Source of the DNA: Exophiala sp. HKRS030
Lineage: Eukaryota > Ascomycota > Eurotiomycetes > Chaetothyriales > Herpotrichiellaceae
Length of the DNA stretch: 64,000 nucleotides
NCBI GenBank assembly: GCA_023897205.1
Contig: JAHWDD010000006.1
Location: 1,922,001 to 1,986,000 of the forward strand
Reading direction: 5' to 3'
Made by a program: the position numbers and the translations under genes. The notes under the pieces are model-generated. The model worked only from the letters and a program-made list of their open reading frames with translations. It did no database searches and was not told the origin of the DNA. This document shows positions 1 through 10,165 of the stretch, piece after piece; the first letter of the stretch is position 1, and every line of letters begins with the position of its first letter.

Positions 1-668
1 GTCTGCAACGTCGGTTCTGTTGTCTGAAATGTTGTACTCTGGACCCACTCTCCTCTTCTCGGCCTCACATCATCAATCCAGATGGCCTTCGCAAATGAGT
101 ATAGTTACGGAGACTGAGTCGACGGATCGTACAGTACATGAGTCTGGGGTATTTCCTTTCATCGTCTTCTCCCCGCCCACATTAAGGGCAGGTTTGATGT
201 GGTGACCCCGCGAAGTGATGCTACACCAAAGTTCCCACATAAGGAGAAGTCGTGGAGATTCTCCCACGACCGTCTGACTAGTCCCACAATGAGCCTTGAA
301 ATCGTCGCGGACGATCAATGGGCAAGCCCAGGGTAAGCTAAGAACTTAGTCTGGTCAAAGACATCGAGAAGAATTGCTTGCGGGGATATTGATCTTGGTA
401 TAAATACTCAATGTCATATAATATCCTAGCAAAGCCCAGTCTCCATCTCACTCGAGTTGTCCAGGGTGCCTTACATGACCATCACCGAGTAGCTTGTCCT
501 CTGGTTGGATGTAAATTAAACGAACTGGCCGAGAAGATAGGGCCACCATGTAAGAATTCGGGGAGTTAAAACGCGGGGACTTAAGGCACGGTTAGACACT
601 TGTTCAATGTATCTCAAATGTCCACGAGCCTGCCCTTGATGAGCATGAGATCGAACGAGTCCTAGACC
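1..668. other. Gene-free left edge
   Basis: Only short overlapping ORFs without codon-level coherence are present. I see no gene, repeat or RNA here. It lies downstream of the PARG-like gene, which ends at 669. Confidence 0.5.
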
Positions 669-1862
669 CTATGCCGAATCTGTCCCTGAGATTCCGTCGT
701 CCTCGTCCTCGTCCTCACTGGTTGCCTCATCCGACTCTCCCGCTGGGGTATTGTCCGATCTCTTCCTCTCCAGTTGACTCGTCAGCTGAACACGGATATT
801 CTCCAGGGTTGTCTTCAGAGAGGGATTCTTGGACTGGTCGATGCGTAAATCAAGCTCCTTGATCTTATCTTCGAGTTCTCTGAGCCCGGCCGTGTCACCA
901 TCATCGCTCTCTTTAGATGTCTGATTTCCTCCATGCGCCTGCCTCTCAACTTCAAGGCCGTTGCCAAAATGCTTTGCAAAATCCGACGCCAGCTTGTCTT
1001 CTTTGATTGCAAACACGATCTCTTTCAAGCTGGCCCAGTCGGGCACTTTGCTGTCTCTGCCATCACCCAGGATAACTTTGTTGAAGGCTCGTGCAATCTC
1101 GACAACGGGATTCCCATATGCACCACATCCCCATGCGCCGAGCACGCACTTCTCGACGCCCTTTGCTCGTAGAATGTCCATGAGGCACTTGATCTGCCTG
1201 CTGGCAGTGTCGCGATCCTTCTGGCCGGCGTATTTCTTGTCGTTGTCAATGCCTTCCACGTCTGGAAAACGGAGCATGGCTGCACTTATAACATCAACCC
1301 ACCATCGATCGCCTTTGCCCAGATCTTTGCCAGTGTGGTCTCGGAACACCAATACATCCTCGGTCCATATGGCGCCGACTTCAGGCAAGCGGTAGAATTC
1401 GTCCTTCAGTGCCGGGTACAGCGTCGTTCGATTGCAGAGGCTTTCTTCTTGTGCAGTTGCACCGTTGAGAAACCCTCCTCCGGGCAGCAGGGGACTAGCC
1501 ATGTTCAGCACTGCCACGTTACTCTTAAGTCTAGACGACTTTCCATCGTCAATACCCCCTGAAGAAGCTTGACTCAACGCCCTTGCAACGACCAGGGTGT
1601 CCCCCTCAACCACACGAATTTTGACTTTCTCTCTCGCATCTCGCCGGTGTTTTCTGCTCTCTGTGCCTTTTGAGCTAATTCCTGCATCAACTGCAGATGC
1701 GTCCAAGATAAGCTCGCTGCTTTCCACGCCTTTCCTTGCCCTCGCATTACCGACCAAGAGCCCTGGGATGGTCTTGTGTGCCGTCAGCCTTGCAGCTTTG
1801 GCCCGTGCATCCTTACGCCGAGGCGGAGGGGCAAGGCCAAGTGACGGCTGTGATCGTCCCAT
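669..1862 (-). CDS. Microbial-type poly(ADP-ribose) glycohydrolase-like protein (DUF2263/TIGR02452)
   Basis: Single-exon gene of 397 residues from the ATG at 1862. An upstream in-frame ATG at 1949 would add 29 residues but reads like leader sequence. The macrodomain-like core holds a GGG-x7-QEE signature at about residues 128-140 (NMASPLLPGGGFLNGATAQEE region, last 21 residues split here as GGG then QEE), which is the catalytic signature of the bacterial/fungal PARG family; the two glutamates would cleave the ribose-ribose bond of ADP-ribose polymers. A second family motif, GAWGCGAYGNP, follows near residue 260. The N-terminus is basic and the C-terminal 100 residues are a charged coiled-coil-like and acidic tail (SEDEDEDD). 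Role in NAD-linked ADP-ribose removal is from family knowledge; no neighbour supports a pathway. Confidence 0.85.
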   Translation of the reverse strand: MGRSQPSLGLAPPPRRKDARAKAARLTAHKTIPGLLVGNARARKGVESSELILDASAVDAGISSKGTESRKHRRDAREKVKIRVVEGDTLVVARALSQASSGGIDDGKSSRLKSNVAVLNMASPLLPGGGFLNGATAQEESLCNRTTLYPALKDEFYRLPEVGAIWTEDVLVFRDHTGKDLGKGDRWWVDVISAAMLRFPDVEGIDNDKKYAGQKDRDTASRQIKCLMDILRAKGVEKCVLGAWGCGAYGNPVVEIARAFNKVILGDGRDSKVPDWASLKEIVFAIKEDKLASDFAKHFGNGLEVERQAHGGNQTSKESDDGDTAGLRELEDKIKELDLRIDQSKNPSLKTTLENIRVQLTSQLERKRSDNTPAGESDEATSEDEDEDDGISGTDSA

Positions 1863-2317
1863 CGAAAAGCAGAGGAGAGTCCTTGTTTTGGACCGCCTCG
1901 TGGTGATGATGAGAGTCTCAAGATAATCAAGTGGCAAGAGATGCCGCACTCATCGAAATTGAGGACCACACAATGATACGTCATCGAACGACTGTCACAC
2001 TACTGCCGTTTCTTGCTGTGAGGCAGATGGCGCCATAACGCCGACTTGAGATAATGACGATCTATTTACCATGAGATCAATGTGGTGAACTTCACCTTCG
2101 CATTCTGATAAAACGAGATACGGGCCCAAATCGGTTAATTTTTGAGCCTGGGGGGCTTTCTCTTTACCCGAGAATAACCGTAACCCCAGTGACCCTGACC
2201 TTACCTAAGCCTTCAATTAGGTAGTACTAGGCATTTAGAGAATACCCCTTTAAGTACCTTTGTATACTCTGCATACCTGGTAGGTAGGTGTTCACGTGAA
2301 GCCTTTTCTTTGGTATC

Positions 2318-2754
2318 ATGTTCACAAAGGCGATGCCAGCCCTGTTCACATACGATCCGCCCTGGTGGCTGCTCTTGTCCGGACCGGAGACGTGGCTCGA
2401 TAAGGGCTCACTGCAATATTTCATTCCTCTCTTTGAGCACAGGGATGGAACAGGTCTTGCAGGCCATGGAACAAGCCGAATGTGATTGCGGATCAAAGAT
2501 GATGCAGCCAAGTCTTTCCGCCCGAATGCGTCACTCGTGGAACATCGGGACGTTTCTGGGTTGACTATGCGATCAAGAAGAGTTTCGACATCGACGTTGT
2601 ATATTGGACTGCACTTAGACTGCATGATGACAATGCTGAATCCCTCTCAGACGAGGTGGGTGCAGAGATGGAGTCGTTTACACAGACGAAAATGGCGCAG
2701 CTAAAGGAATACAATGAGGAATGTGCACCGCGTTTTCAGTCTCCAAATGTTTAG
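2318..2754 (+). pseudogene. APH-like (aminoglycoside phosphotransferase family) pseudogene, C-terminal fragment with two frameshifts
   Basis: Three consecutive reading frames together give the C-terminal third of a fungal APH-like protein. Frame one reads FTYDPPWWLLLSGPETW (from about 2345), the well-conserved DPPWWLLL segment. It shifts near 2450 to a frame reading MEQVLQAMEQAE and then MRHSWNIGTF. It shifts again near 2550 to a frame reading FWVDYAIKKSFDIDVVYW and runs to the stop at 2752-2754. Each switch can be explained by a single-base indel with no loss of sequence. The N-lobe and catalytic loop are absent upstream: an in-frame stop sits just before 2303 and nothing APH-like precedes it. 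Small introns instead of indels are less likely because no GT-AG pair of sensible length spans either switch. Confidence 0.7.
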
Positions 2755-3611
2755 AGCGAGTAAGATGCAGACACTTCGGACCATCGTTTTGCACGCGGCC
2801 TGCTAAACGACGACAAGTACCTTCCTATAGATGAACCCACCCTATGCTTTCAAAACCGCTTGAAATGGTTGTTTCTCCCCTAACTTCTTGGACGTTGAAT
2901 ATGGCTCAGGCCTTTCAGCTTGAAGCTCATCTCTGCAAAGTCCCTTTCTCCTATGGTCAAAAAGACTGGGAATGATATTGGGTAGCAAGAGGGAGAGCCT
3001 ACTGTATGAAGAGCAGGTCAGATCATGGATTAGGGCACTTCCTCAGATACCTAGTGAAATAGCCCGCGTTCTCCTCGGTGTTTTACATAGCCTGGTCTTC
3101 TTCATCGTCTTCCCCCTCTGTTGAACTTCCTAACTTCCTACATCAGGCAAGTAAATTACTGCACTAGCGAGTAGCGACATATTCCTCCACGCTTGACAAC
3201 ATGAAGGTGTTGTCCTAATCGACAACTCTTTCAGTAAATCTCGTTTTCTTTGGGTCCGTAGTAGATCAAACCTTCACGTATATGACCGACGACAAGTCGG
3301 TCTTGAGAGTGTTGGGTTAATACTACCAAGGCACCAAAGAAGGTTGTGATTCAGCAGCATGGATGTCAACACTTCGATCTCACATCCGACCCTCGGAAGA
3401 ATCCCTCGGTTGTACATCTAATGTTTCGATAGTTTATCCCCGAAATTGGCGTGTTCCCTCCAGAGCTGCTGCTCGGATATTACTCCAGAGGAAAAAAGGT
3501 GTACCCTGGACGGCGGAGCTCTGTGAATTTAGTTCAGTGGCATACGGTGCCATATTGGGTTGTGTATGTCGATTAAGGCTAGTCAGTGGGAAAGTGTCCA
3601 CGCTTGCCACA
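2755..3611. other. Intergenic, no gene recognised
   Basis: AT-rich sequence with only short ORFs. An antisense frame at 3434-3808 overlaps the 3' end of the next ORF but has no recognisable domain. Confidence 0.4.
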
Positions 3612-4190
3612 TCAAGGAATCGACTGCATGATTCCAATTCCCTCCTGGCATGTTTCTTCTTTCGGTGGTGGATGTTCCAGATCAAACAATCGATGCCCTC
3701 GCGTTGAAAGCGATCTTGTGCGAGTAACCATGGAGTGGGGAGTGTGTTTTCGGGCTGGCTTCCTTGATTTGGTGATGCCATATTGCCTTTTGGGTTCGTT
3801 GATAGCATGCTGGACTCCTTGCTTGATAATTATGCGTCTTGGTTTTGGCATTAAGTGCGCAATCTTTGCAAGCAACGCCCGGCCTGCTTCGAGCGACGCT
3901 TGTGCTTCTTCAGGAGGTGTCGGTGTCTCGATCCACGGGGTGTCGGCACCCATACCATAATTGCGGTAGAAGTTTCGAAGGTATAGGCTCTTAGGGGTGA
4001 GTTGATCGTCGGGAGGTGGAGTTTTCTGCTCGTAATGACTACAACGAGGGCTTAATGACCCGGCAGTCCAATGCTCCCAGATCCGTGAAAGTGCACATGA
4101 GACTCTCCATTGAGAGTTAAGTGCGTCAAGTTTGAGTGTGATACTCTCGTTATAGTCCGGATCGTTAACATCGGGCTTGAGTGTGGCCAT
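3612..4190 (-). CDS. Unrecognised hypothetical protein (192 aa)
   Basis: Open frame from an ATG at 4190 in a good initiation context (AAG before, G after) to the stop at 3612. The N-terminal half is acidic and polar with a Trp-rich patch (RIWEHWTAG); the middle is proline-rich (TPWIETPTPPEEA) and the C-terminus strongly basic. No signal peptide, membrane segment or known domain is visible. The frame could be extended upstream to 4286 but that stretch is hydrophobic-basic and lacks support. It lies between two decayed genes, so it may itself be poorly conserved. Function unknown; whether the last 60 residues are coding is doubtful because another antisense frame overlaps them. Confidence 0.4.
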   Translation of the reverse strand: MATLKPDVNDPDYNESITLKLDALNSQWRVSCALSRIWEHWTAGSLSPRCSHYEQKTPPPDDQLTPKSLYLRNFYRNYGMGADTPWIETPTPPEEAQASLEAGRALLAKIAHLMPKPRRIIIKQGVQHAINEPKRQYGITKSRKPARKHTPHSMVTRTRSLSTRGHRLFDLEHPPPKEETCQEGIGIMQSIP

Positions 4191-4286
4191 CTTTGTCTGT
4201 ATTGGAAATGCATCGTTGCGTTTTCGAGAGGGAAAAAAGAGAAACCAGAACAGGGCGCATGGGAAACGATCCCCAGATTTTGCCAA

Positions 4287-4758
4287 GTGATTAAGGTATT
4301 TTACTTTCGGGTAGCGCCGAGGCGACAGCCTTGTTTTTAGTTAGGCAGATCCGACCCGCCTGCTTACGCTATGCAGTCCAACTGCCTATCTTAGGGTAGC
4401 TGGGTATAAACTCTTTTAAAGGGAAACCCCCCCGGTCATGGTCTGGATCGATCTGAGACGTGATGATCAATCGTACTGGCGGCCACCATCAGGCAGCAGC
4501 GCACATGGCCTGCACTGAGGGCCCAATCATTCTCTACTCAGTTCATGCAGTTCTTACAAAATGCTTGGGCTCGAGGTCGGCCTTTGCATTAGGGTGAATC
4601 CTCCATCGCGAACCACTGTTTCCAAGTTTCATATGTCGTCCAGGACATAGATCACGAGTGCAGTTTAGTCCCTCCTCTCTGATCTTAAGAAGAATAGAGG
4701 ACCCCCCTAATCTAAGTCCTAGTCATGATGCGTTCAATCCTAATCGCTAGTGTCAATC
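4287..4758. other. Intergenic between divergent genes
   Basis: Holds the promoters of the hypothetical gene on the left (minus) and the FHA-kinase gene on the right (plus). No distinctive motif was identified. Confidence 0.4.
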
Positions 4759-6527
4759 ATGATGGAACCAGCTAGTGGAGTAGACAAGCTGTCGCTTGCA
4801 GACACTACTCGGCTAGATCTTACTGACGACACCGATCTGCTCAAGGATATCTCTGACACGTCTGAGCGACAGGTCTTTATCCACGATCCCACACTCCAAC
4901 CCAACGAATTCAACCGTGCCACAAACCATCCTAATAGCTTGTCGCTCCTTCCAGCGAGCTCAGATTTTGCCCGGCTTGTGCCTGCCAATCATCAGGCTAA
5001 GATAGCATTTCACGAAATCGCGACACTTGTCAAACTGGATAACTGCTGGAACCCTCATTGTCGGAAGTTTATCCATGTTTCTGAGGCCCAGACCGAGCTT
5101 GTTTCCTTTCCGGATGTTCGCAAGAGAGTGGTACTTCAGGCCGTGAAGCTGAAGTACGAGAAATCTATACCGGCTACTTTCGCCTGAATCTTGACATCCT
5201 GCCGGAGAATTTTCCTAAGGGTTGGGTAATTGGATCTGGCCGCGGAGAATCAGGGTATGCTGGAGTGGACTTTCTCATCACAGCTGACCGTGAGCGAGAC
5301 CGTGTGGGAGGACGTCATGGCAAAATCAGGCACCACAAGGTCAGTCGAGTGCTGACCATCGTACCAATGTTCGGACATGGTGTGCTTCTCAATGGTGAAG
5401 AGATTTCTAGGGAAGGAAAAGTGCTTGGGAACATGCAGATGGGCCTGACGATTGGCAACCTCACCTTCAAAATCGAATTTCAATCCGTGGACCCCGCATC
5501 TTACAATGCAAAGCTCGACAACATTGTCCTGGGAAGTGGAACGTGGTTTTCGGAAAAGATTGAATCGTTCGACCCTACCCCCACAAACAGTCATCTCATG
5601 TTCCATGGATACCAGATTCAGACTCCGCAAGCCTTTGGAGCGTACGGAGTTGTAAGCGCGTGCGTTCATACCGATTCTGGGAATGTTTATGCAGTGAAAC
5701 GGGTTCAAAGAACACGATACACCTTTGATCAAATCAGAGACGAGATTACTGTCCTGAAGCTCTTGGGAAAACACGTAAGCGAAAGCAATTTTTTCGGTTT
5801 GTTCGTCTACTAATCACCCTATCCGAAGCCTCATATCTGCACCTTGGCCGACGTCATCTACTCGGACGGCGACGACACTTCGATGGGAAACAAAAAGATC
5901 AACGACATATACATGTTCTTTGAACCGTGGGCTCCTGATATTCTCGAAGTACTGACAAAACCGCAAGTGAGCCGCTCTGTACGTTGGAGAGCCTTCCACC
6001 AGGGTGCCCAGGGTATCCGATACCTTCACTCTCTTGGCATCATTCACCGAGACCTGAAAATGGGCAATATTCTGGTGGTCCGATCCGATCCACTGCGCGT
6101 GGTCATTGCCGACTTTGGCCACGCCACCACGTGCACAAACTCCCAGGACCACATGAAAGGGACAATCGTTTTCCTCGCCCCTGAAATCATCGAGCTGAAG
6201 CGAAGGTCGAGAGACACAAACCCTTTCTCGCCGGATCCAACACTACACTGGTCGTGCAAGTCTGACGTCTACAGCTACGGCCTGGTCGGATGGACCTTGC
6301 TTCATGGAAAACCTAATCTTCCACTAAACGGTATCGACAAGGTTGCACATCAACATCTTCTTGCAACCCTTGGAAAATCCAGCACGGCTGCGGGTGATGT
6401 TTTGGCACGTATGCTCGCGTGGGACGCCGAGTCGCGGCTAGGTATGCGCGAACTCCTCCTGGCATCGTGCTGGTCCGAGTCTGAAACGACGTGTCATGAG
6501 AAGAAAAGACAATTCCCCGAAAGTTGA
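4759..6527 (+). CDS. FHA domain plus serine/threonine protein kinase, with one apparent frameshift
   Basis: The ATG at 4759 opens a first segment ending in frame around residue 134 (NCWNPHCRKFIHVSEAQ, then VRKRVVLQAVKLKYEK). Coding then continues in the next frame from about 5163 (IYTGYFRLNLDILPENFPKGW), the start of an FHA-like domain with GRHGKIRH as its core. The switch coincides with an AAA run at 5161-5163 and fits loss of one A; no intron of suitable length explains it. An intron lies at 5775-5828 (GTAAGC...AAG, branch CTAAT). The kinase domain has the ATP lysine in AVKRV, the catalytic loop HRDLKMGN, DFGHA and an APE motif, ending in a full C-lobe with the conserved R (AESRLGM). Phosphopeptide-binding plus kinase architecture resembles Rad53/Dun1 in layout only. 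The catalytic residues look intact, so either the frameshift is recent or it is a sequence error. Confidence 0.75.
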
Positions 6528-7491
6528 CTTTCTGGCTCAGATGTTTGTTGAGACCTGCACTAATAACGGCCGACAAATCTTGATGACTGCGATGCGACAT
6601 GAGTCATGAGACCGAGGAAACAGAACCGTATCGGGACTTTTCTAATTACTTCCTCCACCTCCACCACTTCTATCTTCGTCGGTCATAAGTTCACGCAGAT
6701 GTTACCGATGATAGTAGACGAAGCAAATTTGTCAGTTGATGTTGTCATAATAGTATGTGTAACGTTTGATTCACCCGTGGAGGTCTACAAAGTACGAACC
6801 TACTAGCAATCTTGCGGTCCAACTGAACCCAGCCTTCATCATGACCAACACAACATTGATGGTTCGTTCAATCGACAAAAAACTTCCCTCATCTGATGAT
6901 GGTGAGGTGGGAAGAGAAACTCTTAGGTCCGAAGAAGGGTTTGGTTATCTTTTTTTGCTTTTGTGATTGTCAGTTTGGGGGATTTTGGTCAGGCTGTTGC
7001 ATTGAACTCGTGACTTTTTTTGTCCTTCATTTCTTGGGTGCGAGGACCGACACCAATTGAGCCAACAATCTTCATTGGGCAGCCACATCAATTCTGCGGT
7101 GTCACTCTGATCGTGGAAGGAAAATCGCTGGAAGCAATATAAATAGGGAGCGTACAGACAGGAAGGACTTCACTCGAGAGTGGGTCGTCTGCCCCGTGGT
7201 GACTTGAATTGGTAAAACCACCCATTTTTTAGTGAAGCCTCGCTGGGTAAACCTCCCAAATCTCCATTCACCGATGGTATGATCTACCGATATCCTTGAT
7301 GAATATCTACTACCCCCATCCCCAAAAATCGAACAAAGTAGCACTTCAGCTGGCCCAGGTTCGATTCAGACGCTTTCAAGGCTTGCATCGCTTGTGATTG
7401 AAATAACGACGTTCAGATCTAGGAAGAGAGTTCTGTCAGGGTTGTTACGGTGATTTAATTATGAATGGTCGGCGGTGGCAGCCGTAACAAC
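6528..7491. other. Intergenic, no gene recognised
   Basis: No coherent coding frame. The interval ends at the stop codon of the ERG28-like gene. A tRNA-like B-box and A-box string on the minus strand around 7000-7090 does not fold as a tRNA. Confidence 0.4.
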
Positions 7492-7987
7492 TCAAGAAAG
7501 GTACCAGTTCTTTTGAGTGAAAAGCCAAACGAGGCCGATCGATGAAGGTAGGAAAGCAAACTTGGTCTCCTCGAACCTTGCCGTCTTCCAGATGAATGTC
7601 TCGGTGGCGTTGAGAAAGATGGTGCCGACATACGTCAACATGGCGAGGTAGTACAGGGGAGGAGTGTCGATGTTGTAGGCGGCAAAGATGCGGATGGACC
7701 CGGTGTACAAGTTCTGCATGCCGTAGACATGAGCCAACACGGATGTCGTGGGCGACGCCCAAGGGCCCGAGAAAAGTCGCATCGAGCCCAAGGGGTTGAC
7801 ATAGCACACGACTGTGTGCATCAGACCCATGGAAGCGGTCTGTACATGTGTGAACGATATTAGCTTGGCCAAACCCACCCACGATTTGAGGCTCGATGAT
7901 TGAATCAAGCATAGGCTACGGATGTTTCCTTACAAAGAGCAGATAGTAGGGCAAAAGACCCGGAGAAGCTGGGAGAAGTCCCGACAT
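7492..7987 (-). CDS. ERG28: ERG28-like sterol C-4 demethylation scaffold protein
   Basis: Two exons, complement(7492..7839, 7934..7987), give 133 residues. The first exon (18 codons) encodes the typical GLLPYYLLF start; the 94-nt intron runs GTAAGG...TACAG and joins in phase. The second exon carries the remaining transmembrane helices, including RIFAAYNIDTPPLYYLAMLTY and the closing SIGLVWLF segment, in the order expected of Erg28. The family anchors the sterol C-4 demethylase complex (Erg25, Erg26, Erg27) in the ER membrane. The protein is at the short end for fungal Erg28, lacking the long hydrophilic loop many filamentous-fungal copies have after the first helix, so it could be a divergent paralogue rather than the main copy. 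Confidence 0.8.
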
Positions 7988-8280
7988 TTCGTTCCTTCGA
8001 GGTTTCGTATGATGACCCACGCCCTGAGTGGGTTACAGAAGTACACAAGAGGATCGTGGATGGGTATGGTATATGTGGTGGACTTTTGTGAAATGGGCAG
8101 AACGAAGGTTAGATTTGATTTTTTTTCAGGTTACGTCCTCTGTACTCCGTGCCGGGATGGTTCCAAATGTCACATGGGACGCCTGATCGACGTGATAGTA
8201 CCTACTTTCCAGGCACAAATAGTCGCTGTGATGGCTGATGTGGCGTCTACGTATACCAGTGAACTTGTGGACAGTTCAAC

Positions 8281-9030
8281 TCAGTTCTGAATTGAATCTT
8301 GTCGCGGCTGCGGTGATACCCCGAAAGCTTCACATAGCTTTCTGTCATATTGTTCCTTATCATTGACCTTTTCGTCCATGAATTTATAGGCCTCTCTTGT
8401 CCAGTATGCATACGCCACCAAGTAAAACTCATCGTTGTCACAGTGTTGACGACAGTAGGTGGTTGAATCCGGTCGCAAAATACAGACCAGAGGCCGGTAA
8501 CGCTTTGCATAGCACGAACGTACCAGAATGTGCCCCGAGCCCAGCCATCGTTCATGATCGAAGAGAGTTGCAGAGCATTCTCGTCGCTAGATGCTGATAC
8601 CTGATCGGCTTTCTCCTCTCTCTCAAACACCTGCATGAATTCCTCGCGAAGTTTGTTATAGGCATCGACGTCCATTGTGTCCACGGACTGGTCGGTAAGC
8701 CAACATGGACAGAACCTTTTCGTCGCAATTTCCAGAGCCAAAGGTGCCGTCTCCTACCCGATAAGGAAAAGGGAACCGAATTAAAGCCCGCTTCGAACCA
8801 TTGACAAACACGGGAACGCATAGATTGAAGGCTCCTTGCAGCCAATCTTCATGTCTGGAGATCTGGCATTCGGAAGTAGAACGGAGACCGAGATGGAGCG
8901 CAACCTGTGCTTGAATGAGGCTCTGACGACTGAAGATAAAGTTGTAAGATCGTTTACAACGATCGAAGTACGTAAGCTGGCTTAGGATATTTGTTTCTCT
9001 GGTTCTGGCATCGTCGTAAGTCACATCCTC
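8281..9030 (-). pseudogene. APH-like pseudogene with catalytic core deleted and a frameshift
   Basis: Read on the minus strand, homology starts near 9027 (VTYDDARTRETNILSQL), passes through the substrate/ATP N-lobe (WLQGAFNLCVPV, then RFPFPYRVGDGTFGSGNCDEK) and then jumps at about 8705-8722 to a different frame reading WLTDQSVDTMDVDAYNK, which is the segment after the kinase core in this family. The region holding the HxD catalytic loop and the metal-binding Asp is missing. A second frame switch near 8446-8470 leads from WSVFCDRIQPP to HCDNDEFYLVAYAYW and on to the stop at 8281. There is no in-frame ATG at the start of homology. Together these show a non-functional relic produced by an internal deletion plus at least one indel. 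Confidence 0.75.
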
Positions 9031-9388
9031 GCCTTGGGAGAGGGCGTGTGGCCGGCATGGAGCCAGTGGAGAAGCTAAAGTAACTCCATTAAGCGAAAAC
9101 CAGATCCAACGTCGAATCTGACTCAACAGGTATGAGGCTACAGGACAGACCACGGTCCTTGAATGATTTGTTAGGTGTTTCGTTCTGCAGTAACGGAGGG
9201 AGTTCCAATTTACAAAGAGGTTAGAGTTGTTGACGGCCTCGAAAGCGGTAAGGGAAAATGCACCATGAGGTCTCATGTCTCGCCCAAAACGGTGGACCAA
9301 GACACAATCAGACGCAGTATTGAATCTTCTCTCCAGCCACGAGTTTCTCGACTCCTGTTCTGCGTACCATGTAAGGCTAGCGGCCACA

Positions 9389-9898
9389 ATGGCACCCAAC
9401 GACTATGCATTCGCAGGCTCCGGTAAGCTCAAACTGAAGGGAGTGAAAGATGCCAAAATCGACAAGAAGAAGAAAAAAAAGTCCAGTAGTAAGCCAAAAG
9501 AAGGGCCTACTGATGGTGGCGAGGACAATGCTTTCCACGACAAATCCGTCATGCTGAAGAATCTGGAGGACGAAGACGCTCAATTTGCAAAGGAAGATCG
9601 ACGCAGCCTAGCCGTCCCCGATGGAGAGGAAGTCGGTCCAGGCGCCGCATCGAGAGACGAAGAAGAGAGACAGGTTGTCAAGACCGAAGCGGAGAAGAGG
9701 CACGAGGAGCAAAGACGAAAGAGAGTACGTATTTATTGTTTATTCTATGTTCGACGATCGCTGACAAGTTCTTCACAGCTCGAAGACCGACTGAAGAGAG
9801 AAGGTGTAAAGACTCATAAAGAACGAGTTGAAGAATTGAACCGCTATCTTAGCAGTCTCAGCGAGCATCACGACATGCCCAGAATCGGACCAGGCTAA
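9389..9898 (+). CDS. FAM32A/DUF1754 family protein
   Basis: Starts at the ATG at 9389 (MAPNDYAFAGSGKLKLKGVKD), the conserved N-terminus of FAM32A proteins, followed by a poly-lysine stretch and a charged middle, and ends with the equally conserved C-terminus KTHKERVEELNRYL...MPRIGPG. An intron at 9725-9778 (GTACGT...TTCACAG, 54 nt) separates the two parts; removing it gives 151 residues. The intron is a multiple of three and free of stops, so retention would insert 18 residues. In animals FAM32A is associated with the spliceosomal catalytic stage; in fungi the role is inferred as nuclear RNA processing. It reads divergently from the APH-like pseudogene. Confidence 0.9.
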   Translation: MAPNDYAFAGSGKLKLKGVKDAKIDKKKKKKSSSKPKEGPTDGGEDNAFHDKSVMLKNLEDEDAQFAKEDRRSLAVPDGEEVGPGAASRDEEERQVVKTEAEKRHEEQRRKRVRIYCLFYVRRSLTSSSQLEDRLKREGVKTHKERVEELNRYLSSLSEHHDMPRIGPG

Positions 9899-10165
9899 CA
9901 TTTGTCGATGTCTCATTTGGGTGTGGCTTCGCATGGCTTCCGTTGTGACGAGGTCGTATTTCAAGTCTTGATACTCGGCCTTGCAGATTTGCAGAAGACA
10001 ATTCTTGCACGGGCAATGTGGTAGCTCGTTGGCACGAATACTATTGCATGGTTGGAAACTCGGAGACTGGCGCCATGAAAGACAATGATCTTGAAAATTC
10101 CTGTATTCGAATCCACTGATCTCGCTTATGTACAATATCATTCAAAGACTCCCTTGTTTGCCTAT

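Noticed and set aside
5775..5828. Frameshift in the kinase domain at about 5776
   Set aside because: A normal 54-nt intron (GTAAGC, CTAAT branch, AAG acceptor) explains the stops here and keeps frame, unlike the break at 5160.
7000..7095. tRNA-like A-box (GGCTCAATTGG) and B-box (GAGTTCAATGC) on the minus strand
   Set aside because: No matching acceptor stem or D-stem partner can be formed and the spacing does not give a cloverleaf; likely chance or a very old relic.
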